Counted from the first letter of the stretch, positions 24,916 through 34,041 are shown. The stretch: 64,000 nucleotides of DNA from Paenibacillus chondroitinus NBRC 15376 (GCF_004000765.1 NZ_BILW01000005.1:248001-312000), one strand, 5' to 3'. Numbers and translations: made by a program. Notes: generated by a model from the letters alone, not told the origin.

Positions 24916-26192
24916 TGGTAATGAGGGAAAAAAGCGAACGCACAATTTACCTCTCGGATTGCCAATCTTTTTACGCAAGCGTCGAAAAGGCTACACATCC
25001 TGGACTAGATAATCTTCCAGTTGTTGTGGCCGGTGATCCTGCCAGAAGATCTGGAATTATTTTGGCAGCATGTCCAATAGCCAAAAGCTTTGGGATTAGC
25101 ACGGCTCAGCGACTTGGAGAAGCTCTGCAGCTATGCCCAGATGTTATTGTAATGCGTCCGCATATGCAGCGTTATATCGATGTATCACTTGCAATTACTG
25201 ACATTTACAAAGAGTATACCGATTTAGTTGAAGTGTTTTCTATTGATGAGCAGTTTCTAGATGTGACGGGTTCGCTCAATCATTTTCGCTGTACGTCAGA
25301 AGAACTGGCAAGTATGATTCAAAAAAAGGTCGCGGCGTCAATGAATGTACGTATTCGTGTTGGCATCGGTCCAACTAAAATCCTTGCCAAGCAAGCAACG
25401 GACAATTTTGCGAAGAAAAACCCGAATGGTATTTTTACGCTTGGTAAAGAGGATGTAGAACGTGTCCTATGGCCTTTAAGTGTGGATAAGATGTATGGGG
25501 TTGGGTCGCGCATGACTCGGCATTTCGTGGCTCTTGGAATGACAACGATAGGTCATGTTGCTCAAACACCATTGCATTTACTTAAGCAGAAATTTCGTGC
25601 GCGCTTTGGTAAACAATCGGATATTCAAGCTGAAGTCATGTGGCGTACAGCTAACGGTCTTGATGATAGTCCAGTCACACCTGGCACATTTAATGTAGCT
25701 CCAAAATCAATCGGTCACGGAATGACCTTGCCACGAGATTATACGACGGCAGAAGAGGTAGATATTGTGCTCTTGGAATTAACGGAAGAAGTTTGCCGCG
25801 ATGCACGTGCAAAGGGGTATACGAGCGGAACCGTTCATGTATTCTGTATGTGCTCACCATACGATGCGCCTACAGGCTTTAGTCAACAGCGCAAGATGCC
25901 CTTTGCTACAAATAATACTCTGAAAGTTTTCAAGTCAGTTCGTGAGATCTTTCATCGTAATTGGAATGGGCACCCGGTGCGTAAAGTTGGCGTTACGCTA
26001 GGATCACTTGATGATGAGGAAGTTACACAACTAGATCTATTTGAAGACGTAACGAAGCTAAGGAAGCTTGACAGCGTTCTAGACGGAATTAAAGACCGCT
26101 TTGGCAATACGGCAATTATTCGGGCTTCCAGTTTAATGAAAGCTGGTTTAGCAGCGGATCGAGCTGGTAAAATTGGAGGTCATTATAAATGA
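24915..26192 (+). CDS. uvrX: UvrX-like Y-family DNA polymerase, second copy
   Basis: 425 residues, clearly paralogous to the 1980 polymerase: DCQSFYASVEKA, SIDEQFLDVTG and RVGIGPTKILAKQATD. Codon use is more AT-rich than in copy 1, so it is more likely a horizontally acquired version than a recent duplication. It would give error-prone bypass of lesions under SOS. CGGAGG lies 8 bases upstream; the end overlaps the next gene at ATGA. Confidence 0.9.
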   Translation: MVMREKSERTIYLSDCQSFYASVEKATHPGLDNLPVVVAGDPARRSGIILAACPIAKSFGISTAQRLGEALQLCPDVIVMRPHMQRYIDVSLAITDIYKEYTDLVEVFSIDEQFLDVTGSLNHFRCTSEELASMIQKKVAASMNVRIRVGIGPTKILAKQATDNFAKKNPNGIFTLGKEDVERVLWPLSVDKMYGVGSRMTRHFVALGMTTIGHVAQTPLHLLKQKFRARFGKQSDIQAEVMWRTANGLDDSPVTPGTFNVAPKSIGHGMTLPRDYTTAEEVDIVLLELTEEVCRDARAKGYTSGTVHVFCMCSPYDAPTGFSQQRKMPFATNNTLKVFKSVREIFHRNWNGHPVRKVGVTLGSLDDEEVTQLDLFEDVTKLRKLDSVLDGIKDRFGNTAIIRASSLMKAGLAADRAGKIGGHYK

Positions 26193-26569
26193 GTAAGAAA
26201 TTAGAGCTTAACGGACTTTGGGAGTCCAGTCGAATGATGCTTCCTCAACATAAAGAGCCCGCCATTAGAAATCGGAAAGAGGCACAACGCATTTCACGAC
26301 CTATACGAGACGAGCAAGAAATACAAAACATATCAGCTGTGTTGAGTTTGTCGCATATGTACAAGAAACCAATCGAACTAACTTTATACGAGGAATTCAA
26401 GATTCGGAAAATTACAGGCATCGTAACGCGCACTAAACATGGTGAATTTCGTTTGGATATAGTAAAGCCCAATGGCGAAACAGTGGACTGGGAATGGATT
26501 GGATACAGAGATGTTCTGAAAGCAGAATTAAATAATGAATGGACAGAAGATGAAATGACCGAGCTATAA
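26189..26569 (+). CDS. YolD-like protein
   Basis: 126 residues with the full YolD-like pattern: NGLWESSRMMLPQHKEPA at the start, then an SH3-like beta domain including KITGIVTRTK and DWEWIGYRDVLKAEL. YolD-like genes sit next to UvrX-type polymerases in many Bacilli and phages. This copy differs from the third gene of operon 1, which keeps only the first ~22 residues of this family. Confidence 0.85.
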   Translation: MSKKLELNGLWESSRMMLPQHKEPAIRNRKEAQRISRPIRDEQEIQNISAVLSLSHMYKKPIELTLYEEFKIRKITGIVTRTKHGEFRLDIVKPNGETVDWEWIGYRDVLKAELNNEWTEDEMTEL

Positions 26570-26600
26570 AAAACATACAAAGCATGCTCCTGAAAAATTA

Positions 26601-26632
26601 GCCCATGGGTAAAAATCCCAAGGGCTTTTTTC
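26601..26632. terminator. rho-independent terminator
   Basis: GCCC and GGG pair with CCC and GGGC, then TTTTTT; ends the second UvrX operon. Confidence 0.75.
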
Positions 26633-26683
26633 AAACACTAGAGTTCTGTAAATTGGTATTAGTGTCATTTCGCTTAGTGATCA

Positions 26684-27007
26684 TTAATTATCCGTACTTT
26701 GTTGAGTAGAAATGTTTTCGGAAATGTGTGCCTGGTCAGTTTTTAACTTTTCAATTATGTCCCTCATTTGTTCAGTAGCAGGGGCCGTTAGACCGATGTT
26801 CAACGTACCTTTAAGCTCGTTTACATGGAGTTCTTGGATTTTGTAGGTTATATTCTGAGGCAGCGAGTCTATTTGGCCAGCCAATTGATGGTTCAGCTTC
26901 TCATTAATTTGCTTATCCAAGTGATCCTTCAACTCACATTGCTTTTTCTCAAGCATAGCTAATCTTTGCTCAAAAATACAAATCCAAGGGGGAAAATTAT
27001 TATTCAA
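26684..27007 (-). CDS. gerPC: GerPC-like spore germination protein, possibly frameshifted at its start
   Basis: 107 residues: a coiled-coil-like region (LEKKQCELKDHLDKQINEKL) followed by NITYKIQELHVNELKGTLNIGL, the typical C-terminal block of GerPC, a coat-permeability protein of spores. The best ribosome site (AGGAGG) precedes an ATG at 27016 whose frame stops after three codons (ATG TAT GAT TGA). Loss of one G in that stretch would explain it. The TTG at 27007 can still open the right frame but lacks ideal spacing. Expression may thus be weak or lost. Confidence 0.6.
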   Translation of the reverse strand: MNNNFPPWICIFEQRLAMLEKKQCELKDHLDKQINEKLNHQLAGQIDSLPQNITYKIQELHVNELKGTLNIGLTAPATEQMRDIIEKLKTDQAHISENISTQQSTDN

Positions 27008-27033
27008 TCATACATGAGGTCGCCTCCTTTGAA

Positions 27034-27168
27034 TCATTGGACAACTGGGTGTGGAGGTGGCGGCAACAAATCGTCTTCCGGTACTGTATCAGCCTTCTTT
27101 TCGTTCACGCCTTCAGCAATCTCGGATTCGTAAAAAATAATGAGAGCCTGGGCCAAGAGAAGTATCAT
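27034..27168 (-). pseudogene. probable gerPB-like C-terminal remnant
   Basis: A 44-codon frame directly upstream of the GerPC-like gene that ends in a Pro-rich tail, DDLLPPPPHPVVQ, much as GerPB proteins end. GerPB normally precedes GerPC in the gerP operon. The N-terminal part of the family is absent, so I read this as a truncated gene; other gerP genes are not found nearby. Confidence 0.35.
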
Positions 27169-27192
27169 TATTAATGAAGAAAAAAAGCAAAG

Positions 27193-27222
27193 GCCCAAAG
27201 GAAAGTTCCCTTGGGCTTATTT
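27193..27222. terminator. terminator hairpin
   Basis: GCCCAAAGG pairs with CCTTGGGC (one bulge), followed by TTATTTT. Confidence 0.6.
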
Positions 27223-27365
27223 TCATATACTTAAGCATGGAAGCGGCTAGGATGCGAATGTATGGGGACCATTAAAAAGGAAAGCGCAAGGTTCTTAAGA
27301 AAAAAAGTTCAAACATTCCGCAGTATGCGATGAGAATTGTGGAGTCGTCAACTTGTGGGAAACAT

Positions 27366-27406
27366 GAAAAAAGTCCGCGCTCGGTAAAGGAGCATGGACT
27401 TTTCTT
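27366..27406 (-). terminator. terminator of the 59-residue gene
   Basis: AAAAAGTCC pairs with GGACTTTT, with an inner CTC/GAG pairing; T runs on both strands. It directly follows the stop of the leftward small gene at 27412. Confidence 0.65.
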
Positions 27407-27411
27407 TCTTC

Positions 27412-27591
27412 TTACCGGTAACGGAAGTGTTCGTGCGGAATGGAGCATTTATTTTGGATAAAATGGATTTGATTCTCGAGTCGGTTGCGCTGCTCTTCGG
27501 GACCTTCGAACTGTTCAAGCTCTTGGATCAGATTATGTAAATCATTGCCCGCATTCGCGCAGTCGTAATTGCTATCCAAATTGTTAAGCAT
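27412..27591 (-). CDS. 59-residue hypothetical protein
   Basis: A small acidic helical protein (MLNNLDSNYDCANAGNDLHN at the start, HEHFRYR at the end). AAGGAG lies 8-9 bases before the ATG and a terminator follows the stop, which supports a real gene. No family is recognised. Confidence 0.55.
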   Translation of the reverse strand: MLNNLDSNYDCANAGNDLHNLIQELEQFEGPEEQRNRLENQIHFIQNKCSIPHEHFRYR

Positions 27592-27937
27592 CTGCTTCTC
27601 TCCTTAGGTTCCAAATTCCACATTCGGCGTAGTATTTGGGCTCTTTTACTGACTAGTCGTATTTCTTTTTCTTGTCCACGAGATTATTATAAACAAAAAG
27701 CAAAAATTGATACGACTACTCCTTGGAAGGATAAAAATAAATGCCCGGCGAGCGATTTCATCGTTTGGTTGTATTATGATTAAGGTGATACCATAAAAAT
27801 TATATCGAGGATGGGAAGATGAGCCGTTAAATATGCCAAATTAGAGCTTTATCCACCAAGGTTAAGTAAATTAACTTGTATATTCTTTATGTAGTTTATC
27901 TGAACTTATGTGAGGTTATTTATTCTATATAATTAAA

Positions 27938-27961
27938 TTTGGTCACCAATTGGTCACCAAA
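27938..27961. repeat. 24-bp perfect inverted repeat near integrase
   Basis: TTTGGTCACCAA followed immediately by its complement TTGGTCACCAAA. Each half also contains the palindrome GGTCACC, so the site is a direct repeat of TTGGTCACCAA and an inverted repeat at once. Position suggests an integrase or excisionase site; not proven. Confidence 0.6.
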
Positions 27962-28013
27962 TGTGAAAAACACTCTCTGTACTATATAATTTTTAACCCC
28001 TGTTATACACAAA

Positions 28014-28038
28014 GAAACCCTTATCATATAAGGGTTTC
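28014..28038. terminator. hairpin, possible terminator
   Basis: GAAACCCTTA-TCATA-TAAGGGTTTC, a perfect 10-bp stem downstream of integrase, with T runs a little further on. Confidence 0.6.
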
Positions 28039-28063
28039 AGGAAACTGTTTTTTAAATTAATAC

Positions 28064-28085
28064 GACGGCCCTTTTACGGGCCGTC
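28064..28085 (-). terminator. GC-rich hairpin downstream of integrase
   Basis: GACGGCCC-TTTTAC-GGGCCGTC, a perfect 8-bp stem; on the minus strand it may terminate the integrase transcript, though no T run follows. Confidence 0.5.
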
Positions 28086-28212
28086 TCATGGGAGAAGTGA
28101 AATATCGATTTTCTTCTATCCTGTTATAGTCGAATGAATGTTGATTTGGTGCGGTTTATTTGAATGTGTATGAGGTCAATTAGACTGAACTGAATTTAAT
28201 TATGATCTAGTT

Positions 28213-28250
28213 GGTACCTCAACAGTACCTTTTGGTACCTCGTCGGTACC
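28213..28250. repeat. cluster of GGTACC sites next to the integrase stop
   Basis: GGTACC at 28213, 28233 and 28245 plus the near-copy AGTACC at 28224, spaced 9-12 bases, or about one helical turn. This looks like a protein-binding array, such as arm sites for the recombinase. Confidence 0.5.
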
Positions 28251-29474
28251 TTAAACTTGTCCTTTGTTTACCTTGTTTTTTCTACTGTCGAACAGGAAAT
28301 CAAGTTTATTAGCAGCAGTGTGATCAGCAGCGCGTAAAACGTGTCCGTAGACATTCATTGTTGTTCCAATGTTGGAATGTCCTAGTCTCTCTGAAATAAC
28401 CTTAGCATGAACGCCTTGGTTGATCAAGAGTGTTGCTGAGGTATGCCTGAGGTCATGAAAGCGAATATATTTAATGGCACCTTTTAATTTCGCGTGGAAA
28501 TAGTGCCATTGTTTTGTTGGCCAGTTCTGCGAATAGGCATTACCAAATGTTGAGCAGAATACAAATGAGCGGTCCTTGCCTTGCCATCTGTCGATAACAT
28601 CCTCTTTAGCAGCCTTTTTGTAATCATAAAATTCCTCGAATTCAGAGATAACGGATGCGGGCAGGGCGACTTTGCGGAATGAACTGTTATTCTTGGGTAC
28701 CTTGATAAGAGGAGCTCCATCTTTGAAACGGGGGAGAGATTGCTTCACTTCGACCGTGCCGGCTTCGAGATTTACGTGGTGCCATTCTAACGCAAGAAGC
28801 TCACCGCGGCGTAAACCGGTCGTAAGAGCGAGTGTGGCGATCATTCGAAAGTCAGGACGTTCGTTTTGAAGTGCTTCAAAAATAAACATCGTTTCCTTTT
28901 CGTCGTAAGCTTCACATTCCACTTTTACTTCTTTTGGTTTTGCGACACCAGTCATTGGGGTTGATTTAATTACTTTCCAGTCCATTGCCCGCATGAAGAC
29001 GCTTCGTAAAACGCGATAGATGTATACTTTTGACGAAGAGGAGAGAGGTTTACCACTACCGTCTAACCGCGCTCCTGGCTGATCTAATGACTCAACGAAG
29101 TTCATGATATGGAATGTTTGTATCTGATCCACACGCATATGACCAAAGTGTGGGATTAGTCGATTGTTCATGATGCTGACGTAATTCTCTTGGGATGTTT
29201 GTTCCAGTTGCTTCATGACAAATTTACTTTCCCACTCTTTTGCAAACTGATCGAATTTCATTTTGTCAGGAGAAATGTATTCCCCGACTTCGACCTCAAT
29301 TTTAAATTTGGAAAGCTCGCTGTCTAAAAAACGCTTTAACTCCAGTTTCTTCATCCTATCGGCATCTTCTACGCTGACTGTCTTACGCTTATACAGCCGT
29401 TTTCCGTTAACGTCATAACCAAGATCGACCTGGAGCCTCCAAGAGTTTTTACCGCTCTTCTGAATGCTTGCCAC
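28251..29474 (-). CDS. int: prophage integrase, tyrosine recombinase
   Basis: 407 residues. N-terminal arm-binding region (SIQKSGKNSWRLQVDLGYD), a core-binding SAM-like domain (about 75-165), then a catalytic domain with GLRRGELLALEW (first Arg), HDLRHTSATLL (HXXR), LGHSNIGTTM and the nucleophile in MNVYGHV. All of R-H-R-H-Y are present, so it should be active. The GTG start has GGAGG 8 bases upstream. It ends a leftward operon with the unknown gene at 29481 and immA. Confidence 0.93.
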   Translation of the reverse strand: MASIQKSGKNSWRLQVDLGYDVNGKRLYKRKTVSVEDADRMKKLELKRFLDSELSKFKIEVEVGEYISPDKMKFDQFAKEWESKFVMKQLEQTSQENYVSIMNNRLIPHFGHMRVDQIQTFHIMNFVESLDQPGARLDGSGKPLSSSSKVYIYRVLRSVFMRAMDWKVIKSTPMTGVAKPKEVKVECEAYDEKETMFIFEALQNERPDFRMIATLALTTGLRRGELLALEWHHVNLEAGTVEVKQSLPRFKDGAPLIKVPKNNSSFRKVALPASVISEFEEFYDYKKAAKEDVIDRWQGKDRSFVFCSTFGNAYSQNWPTKQWHYFHAKLKGAIKYIRFHDLRHTSATLLINQGVHAKVISERLGHSNIGTTMNVYGHVLRAADHTAANKLDFLFDSRKNKVNKGQV

Positions 29475-29480
29475 AACAAA

Positions 29481-29873
29481 TTACCTCCATTCATAAAAAG
29501 GCTTTACGTCCATCTGCATGATTTCTTCAATATCCCCCATTTGAATGATGAATTGTTCAATGTCACTGTACTCAAAATGTAAACCCTCTTGATATTTCAA
29601 TTTCTCTAAACGACGAACAACACTATGTATGTTAATCCCAAACTGATTTGGACGCTCAGGATGCGTCATAAGGTCTTCTAACAGAATAGTGACGCTCATT
29701 ATATCTTCCGAGTAATCATCGGCTGTTTTAGGACGAAATGGAGCTTCTAATGGAATGAAAAGTTGGTTCTTATGCCACTCTATTTTCCCTCGAGCGAAAG
29801 AGATATTTAATTTATCTGGTACTGGATGAAAATCCTCAGGATGCTCTGAATAATAAACTGATAACCTTGCCAC
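29481..29873 (-). CDS. phage protein of unknown function
   Basis: 130 residues, acidic and soluble, GTG start with AAGGAG 7 bases upstream. It lies between immA and integrase, with 2-6 bases on each side, so the three genes form one transcript. I recognise no domain. Its position suggests a part in prophage maintenance or excision control. Confidence 0.7.
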   Translation of the reverse strand: MARLSVYYSEHPEDFHPVPDKLNISFARGKIEWHKNQLFIPLEAPFRPKTADDYSEDIMSVTILLEDLMTHPERPNQFGINIHSVVRRLEKLKYQEGLHFEYSDIEQFIIQMGDIEEIMQMDVKPFYEWR

Positions 29874-29875
29874 TT

Positions 29876-30466
29876 TTATGCTCCTTCAAGTTGTTTTGGA
29901 CCAAGTTGTGCCATCACACGCCTAACGTGGTCATCATCAATTGTAATTTTAATGCTCCGACGACGAATCAATTCTTCTTCATATTGTACGGTTTGCACTC
30001 GCATTTGAATTTGAGTTAATCGATGTTGAACAAACTTCTCGGATAGACAAAACTCCTCAGCCATTACTTTTACGAGGAGGGGTGGAGAGACATTCTTAAA
30101 TTCTTCTAGTAAGTATGATGGCATGGCTGCATAATGTTGAAAATGTTTTGCCTGAATCTCCTGCAGCTCAATAAACGATCTAGGCATAATTTCTTGTCGG
30201 CCGACATGCTGCAGCGGATGGCAAAGCTCATGGAAAAACACTTCACGCCTCTGCTTTTGATCTAGATAACCATTTAGAAAGATAAAGGAGTACTCATCCT
30301 CTTTCCATTCTGCGAAAGAGGGCCCGGCATACATGCGGATTTCAACATCAAAGATGGATGCTATGAGGTCCAAATCCATATCTGAGGCATACTCAATACC
30401 GATACTGCGATACTCTTTCTCAAGCCATTTTTCGAGTTCAGTAGGTTTATAAAATGATAAGTCCAT
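29876..30466 (-). CDS. immA: ImmA/IrrE-family metallopeptidase
   Basis: 196 residues. The zinc protease motif FFHELCHPLQH gives HEXXH near residue 77, as in ImmA of ICEBs1, which cleaves the phage or ICE repressor after DNA damage. A C-terminal domain with several Arg/Glu-rich helices follows. A LexA box lies ~46 bases upstream. Unlike ICEBs1, the candidate repressor is not adjacent but 13 kb away across the defence island. A broken copy is at 23998-24109. Confidence 0.85.
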   Translation of the reverse strand: MDLSFYKPTELEKWLEKEYRSIGIEYASDMDLDLIASIFDVEIRMYAGPSFAEWKEDEYSFIFLNGYLDQKQRREVFFHELCHPLQHVGRQEIMPRSFIELQEIQAKHFQHYAAMPSYLLEEFKNVSPPLLVKVMAEEFCLSEKFVQHRLTQIQMRVQTVQYEEELIRRRSIKITIDDDHVRRVMAQLGPKQLEGA

Positions 30467-30511
30467 ATGCTACCTCCTATAGGTAGATGGTATCATAAAA
30501 CGTCATAAATA

Positions 30512-30525
30512 GGAATATATGTTCG
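30512..30525 (-). promoter_or_regulatory. LexA box upstream of immA
   Basis: On the minus strand CGAACATATATTCC, two mismatches to CGAAC-N4-GTTCG. The remaining bases of the 30467-30777 gap carry no gene that I can see. Confidence 0.6.
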
Positions 30526-30706
30526 TGTATTTGTCGAAAATAACAGAATAAGGTAGAATGTGCCGCATTATATGATAATCCTAATTCTGAAAAACAATAG
30601 AGTAAGACAAAAGATTTAATAGGATGGTTGTATTAGAATACAAATTCTGTATATCCAGGTCTATTTTACTATGATAAAATTGTAATGTTATAGACTTGAG
30701 TATCAT

Positions 30707-30722
30707 TTTAGGTTGACCTAAA
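30707..30722. promoter_or_regulatory. palindrome upstream of hsdR
   Basis: TTTAGGT-TG-ACCTAAA, perfect 7-bp arms, 56 bases before the hsdR start and overlapping a possible -35 (TTGACC). Looks like an operator for the restriction operon; the regulator is unknown. Confidence 0.5.
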
Positions 30723-30777
30723 TTACAGATAAATACTAATAGGGAATACTATAAAATCAGCACAAGGGGGAACTGAA

Positions 30778-33700
30778 ATGAAATCTAATTTCAAATTTCT
30801 AGAACATGCTTTTCCTATTCTTACCCAAATAGGTGGAACTGCTGAAGAATACCTTTATTCCGACAAAAATTCATGTTTAATCAAATTGGGATTGCTCGGA
30901 GAAACAATTGTCAACATTATGATTCAATTAGATGGAATTCAGCCTCCAAGTTATGATAATACACACTCGAATCGAATTAAATTGCTTAAAAATCAAGGAC
31001 TATTACCTAGGGAAATAGACGATATATTGTACAGCCTTCGTATGGCTCGAAATAAAGCAGTTCATGCCAACTATGATTCGTTAGAAGATTGCAAGGTACT
31101 GATGGGCATGGCACACGAGTTAAGCATATGGTTTATGCAAACGTATGGGGATTGGCAGTACACACCAGAACGATTTGAGTTGCCTATACAAAAGAATCAA
31201 TCGCAAACGGATTATGAAGCTATTATTCGTGAAAAAGAAGCAAAGATTGAAGAACTTACCAAATTAGCAGAGCTAGCGACAGTTTCTCCAAGTGTGACAA
31301 TCGAGGAACGAACCTCTAGAGGGAACAAAGCGATTGAGCAACTTCATCTTTCCGAGGCGCAGACTCGGTATATTATAGACGAGCAACTGCGAAAAGTAGG
31401 TTGGGAAGCAGATACGGTTAACATACGTTATTCTCAAGGGAGCAAGCCACAAAAGGGTCGTAATATTGCTATTGCTGAATGGCCGACTCGTAGCGTAAAT
31501 GGTAAAAACGGTTCCGCTGATTACGCACTGTTCGTTGGACTTCAAATGGTTGGAATCATAGAAGCAAAACGTCAGTACACTGATATTCCTTCTGTCATTG
31601 ATAACCAATGCAAAGAGTATGCTCAAGCCGTTCGAGAAGATCACTCAGCTTATCAATTTGGACAATGGGGTCAGTATAAAGTGCCTTTTGTATTTGCTAC
31701 GAATGGACGTAAATATTTGAAACAACTTGAGACGAAGTCGGGAATATGGTTTTTGGATTTACGTAAAAAATCAAATATCTCCAAGGCTCTTCAAGGGTGG
31801 ATGAGCCCAGACGGCATTATGGAATTATTGAACAAAGATACCGATGCAGCAGATAGAGCTCTAGGAACAACGCCATATGATTTGCTAAGTGATGCTGACG
31901 GTCTTAACCTTCGTGAATATCAGATTGAAGCTATTGAGGCTGCTGAGAAGGCCATCATCAATGGGCAAGACAAAGTTTTGCTTTCTATGGCAACGGGAAC
32001 CGGAAAGACTAGAACGATATTAGGGATGCTATATCGTTTCTTGCAGTCAGGGCGTTTTCAGCGTATCTTGTTTCTAGTGGACCGTACTTCGCTCGGGGTA
32101 CAAGCCCAGGATGTTTTTAAGGAAGTTAAAATTGAAGAGCTCATGACTTTGGATAATATCTACAATATTAAGGAGCTTAGCGACAAAGAAATTGACAAAG
32201 AAACTAAATTACATGTTGCTACTGTGCAGAGCTTGGTCAAACGTATACTCTATAATGAGGGGGATACCGTTCCTGCTGTTTCGGACTACGATCTAATTAT
32301 TGTAGATGAAGCTCACCGCGGATATATTCTAGACAAAGAGATGAGTGATGATGAACTACTTTATCGTAATCAGGAAGATTATATGAGCAAGTACAGTGCA
32401 GTCATCGATTATTTCAATGCAGTCAAGATTGGCCTGACAGCAACGCCAGCTGTACAAACAACAAAAATTTTCGGGCAGCCTGTGTTTAACTATTCATATC
32501 GTCGAGCTGTAGTCGAAGGTCATCTTGTTGATCATGATGCTCCTCATACTATTGTTACAAAGCTGAGTAAAGAAGGAATCAACTATAAAAAAGGTGAAGT
32601 CGTAGCAATTTACGATCCTGTGACGGGAGAAATTACAAATAGTAGTGAGCTTGAGGATGAGTTGAAATTCGATGTGGAGAAATTTAACAGAAAGGTTAAG
32701 AATGAGAATTTCAATCGCACAGTTTTGGCAGAGATTGCTCAGGATATTAATCCCGAAGGTGATGCGAAGACGCTTATTTATGCAGTTGATGATAGCCATG
32801 CAGATGAAATAGTGAATCTACTTAAGAAAATCTACGAGCCTTATGATGTAGATAATGATGCAGTCATGAAGATTACAGGAAGCATAGGCGGAGGGAATCC
32901 AAAGAAAGTACAAGAAGCTATCAAACGCTTCAAAAATGAACGTTTTCCCAACATCGTCGTTACTGTTGATCTATTAACCACAGGTATTGATGTTCCTAGG
33001 ATTTCGACACTGGTCTTCATGAGACGAGTCAAATCACGAATTCTCTTTGAACAAATGCTGGGTCGTGCCACACGTCTCTGTCCTGAAATTGGAAAAACGC
33101 ACTTTGAGATTTACGATCCTGTGGGCGTGTATGAATCACTTGGGGATGTAAATACCATGAAATATGTGGTGAATCAACCATCAACATCCTTTGACGATTT
33201 GGTGGACGGACTAGAGGTTTTGTCAACGGAGAAGCAACTACAAAATCAAATTGATCTGATTGTGGCCAAAATGCAGCGTAAAAAGCGAAATATAACTAAA
33301 GATGCTTTGGCACATTTCCGAGATATCGCGCAAGGCGACACACCTGATCAGTTTATAGAGAAGGTCAAACACATGCCCGTCGAGCAAGCAAAAGCTTATG
33401 TACTAGCTCATCAGAAGGTGTTTGATATCTTGAATGAAGGCGGCAGTGTTAAGCCAAGAGCAGTGGTTATTTCAGATAAAGATGATAAGCTTGTTACTCA
33501 TGATCGTGGATATGGCAAAGGCTTAAAACCAAAAGATTATTTAGATGAGTTTAAAGCATTTGTGACTAACAACATGAACAAAATTGCTGCACTTCAAGTT
33601 GTTTGTACAAGACCAAGCGATCTTACACGGGAAAGCTTGAAAAGCCTGCGCTTGGAGCTTGATCGAGAGGGATTTACGGAACAACAGCTGAATACTGCTT

Positions 33701-34041
33701 GGAAACAGCTGTCCAACGAGGAAATTACAGCTGATATTATTAGCTTTATCCGTAAGGAGGCATTAGGATCTTCGTTAGTCAGCCGGGAAGAGCGTAATAA
33801 GCATGCTATTGCGAAGCTGAAGGAGAAGCATTCCTTTAGTAAAATGGAGCTGGATTGGCTCCAACGGATTGAATCTATATTGCAACATGAGCCGATTCTT
33901 GATCGTGATGTATTTAATAGCGGTGCATTTAAGAATCAAGGCGGCTACAATCGCATCAATAAAATATTTCGTAACCAACTCGACACAATTATTACAGACT
34001 TAAATCAATTTTTATTTGAAGACAGGGGACAAACAGCGTGA
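30778..34041 (+). CDS. hsdR: type I restriction enzyme, R (motor-nuclease) subunit
   Basis: 1087 residues. An N-terminal DUF4145-like helical domain (about 1-130) precedes the nuclease region with ADYALF and IIEAKRQ (PD-EXK-type, about 247-264). Superfamily 2 motor: Walker A SMATGTGKTRT near 404, DEAH box IIVDEAHRG near 508, GLTATPA, and the helicase motif QMLGRATRL. A long helical C-terminal domain should contact HsdM/HsdS. With those subunits it would translocate and cut unmodified foreign DNA. Its stop overlaps the hsdM start (GTGA). Confidence 0.93.
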   Translation: MKSNFKFLEHAFPILTQIGGTAEEYLYSDKNSCLIKLGLLGETIVNIMIQLDGIQPPSYDNTHSNRIKLLKNQGLLPREIDDILYSLRMARNKAVHANYDSLEDCKVLMGMAHELSIWFMQTYGDWQYTPERFELPIQKNQSQTDYEAIIREKEAKIEELTKLAELATVSPSVTIEERTSRGNKAIEQLHLSEAQTRYIIDEQLRKVGWEADTVNIRYSQGSKPQKGRNIAIAEWPTRSVNGKNGSADYALFVGLQMVGIIEAKRQYTDIPSVIDNQCKEYAQAVREDHSAYQFGQWGQYKVPFVFATNGRKYLKQLETKSGIWFLDLRKKSNISKALQGWMSPDGIMELLNKDTDAADRALGTTPYDLLSDADGLNLREYQIEAIEAAEKAIINGQDKVLLSMATGTGKTRTILGMLYRFLQSGRFQRILFLVDRTSLGVQAQDVFKEVKIEELMTLDNIYNIKELSDKEIDKETKLHVATVQSLVKRILYNEGDTVPAVSDYDLIIVDEAHRGYILDKEMSDDELLYRNQEDYMSKYSAVIDYFNAVKIGLTATPAVQTTKIFGQPVFNYSYRRAVVEGHLVDHDAPHTIVTKLSKEGINYKKGEVVAIYDPVTGEITNSSELEDELKFDVEKFNRKVKNENFNRTVLAEIAQDINPEGDAKTLIYAVDDSHADEIVNLLKKIYEPYDVDNDAVMKITGSIGGGNPKKVQEAIKRFKNERFPNIVVTVDLLTTGIDVPRISTLVFMRRVKSRILFEQMLGRATRLCPEIGKTHFEIYDPVGVYESLGDVNTMKYVVNQPSTSFDDLVDGLEVLSTEKQLQNQIDLIVAKMQRKKRNITKDALAHFRDIAQGDTPDQFIEKVKHMPVEQAKAYVLAHQKVFDILNEGGSVKPRAVVISDKDDKLVTHDRGYGKGLKPKDYLDEFKAFVTNNMNKIAALQVVCTRPSDLTRESLKSLRLELDREGFTEQQLNTAWKQLSNEEITADIISFIRKEALGSSLVSREERNKHAIAKLKEKHSFSKMELDWLQRIESILQHEPILDRDVFNSGAFKNQGGYNRINKIFRNQLDTIITDLNQFLFEDRGQTA

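Larger units (their letters stand above)
27592..28250. other. non-coding stretch at the left edge of the prophage
   Basis: I see no credible gene in these ~660 bases. They hold an inverted repeat, two hairpins and a cluster of GGTACC sites, listed separately. The left attachment site should lie here or just left of it, but it cannot be defined without the right end of the prophage. Confidence 0.6.
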
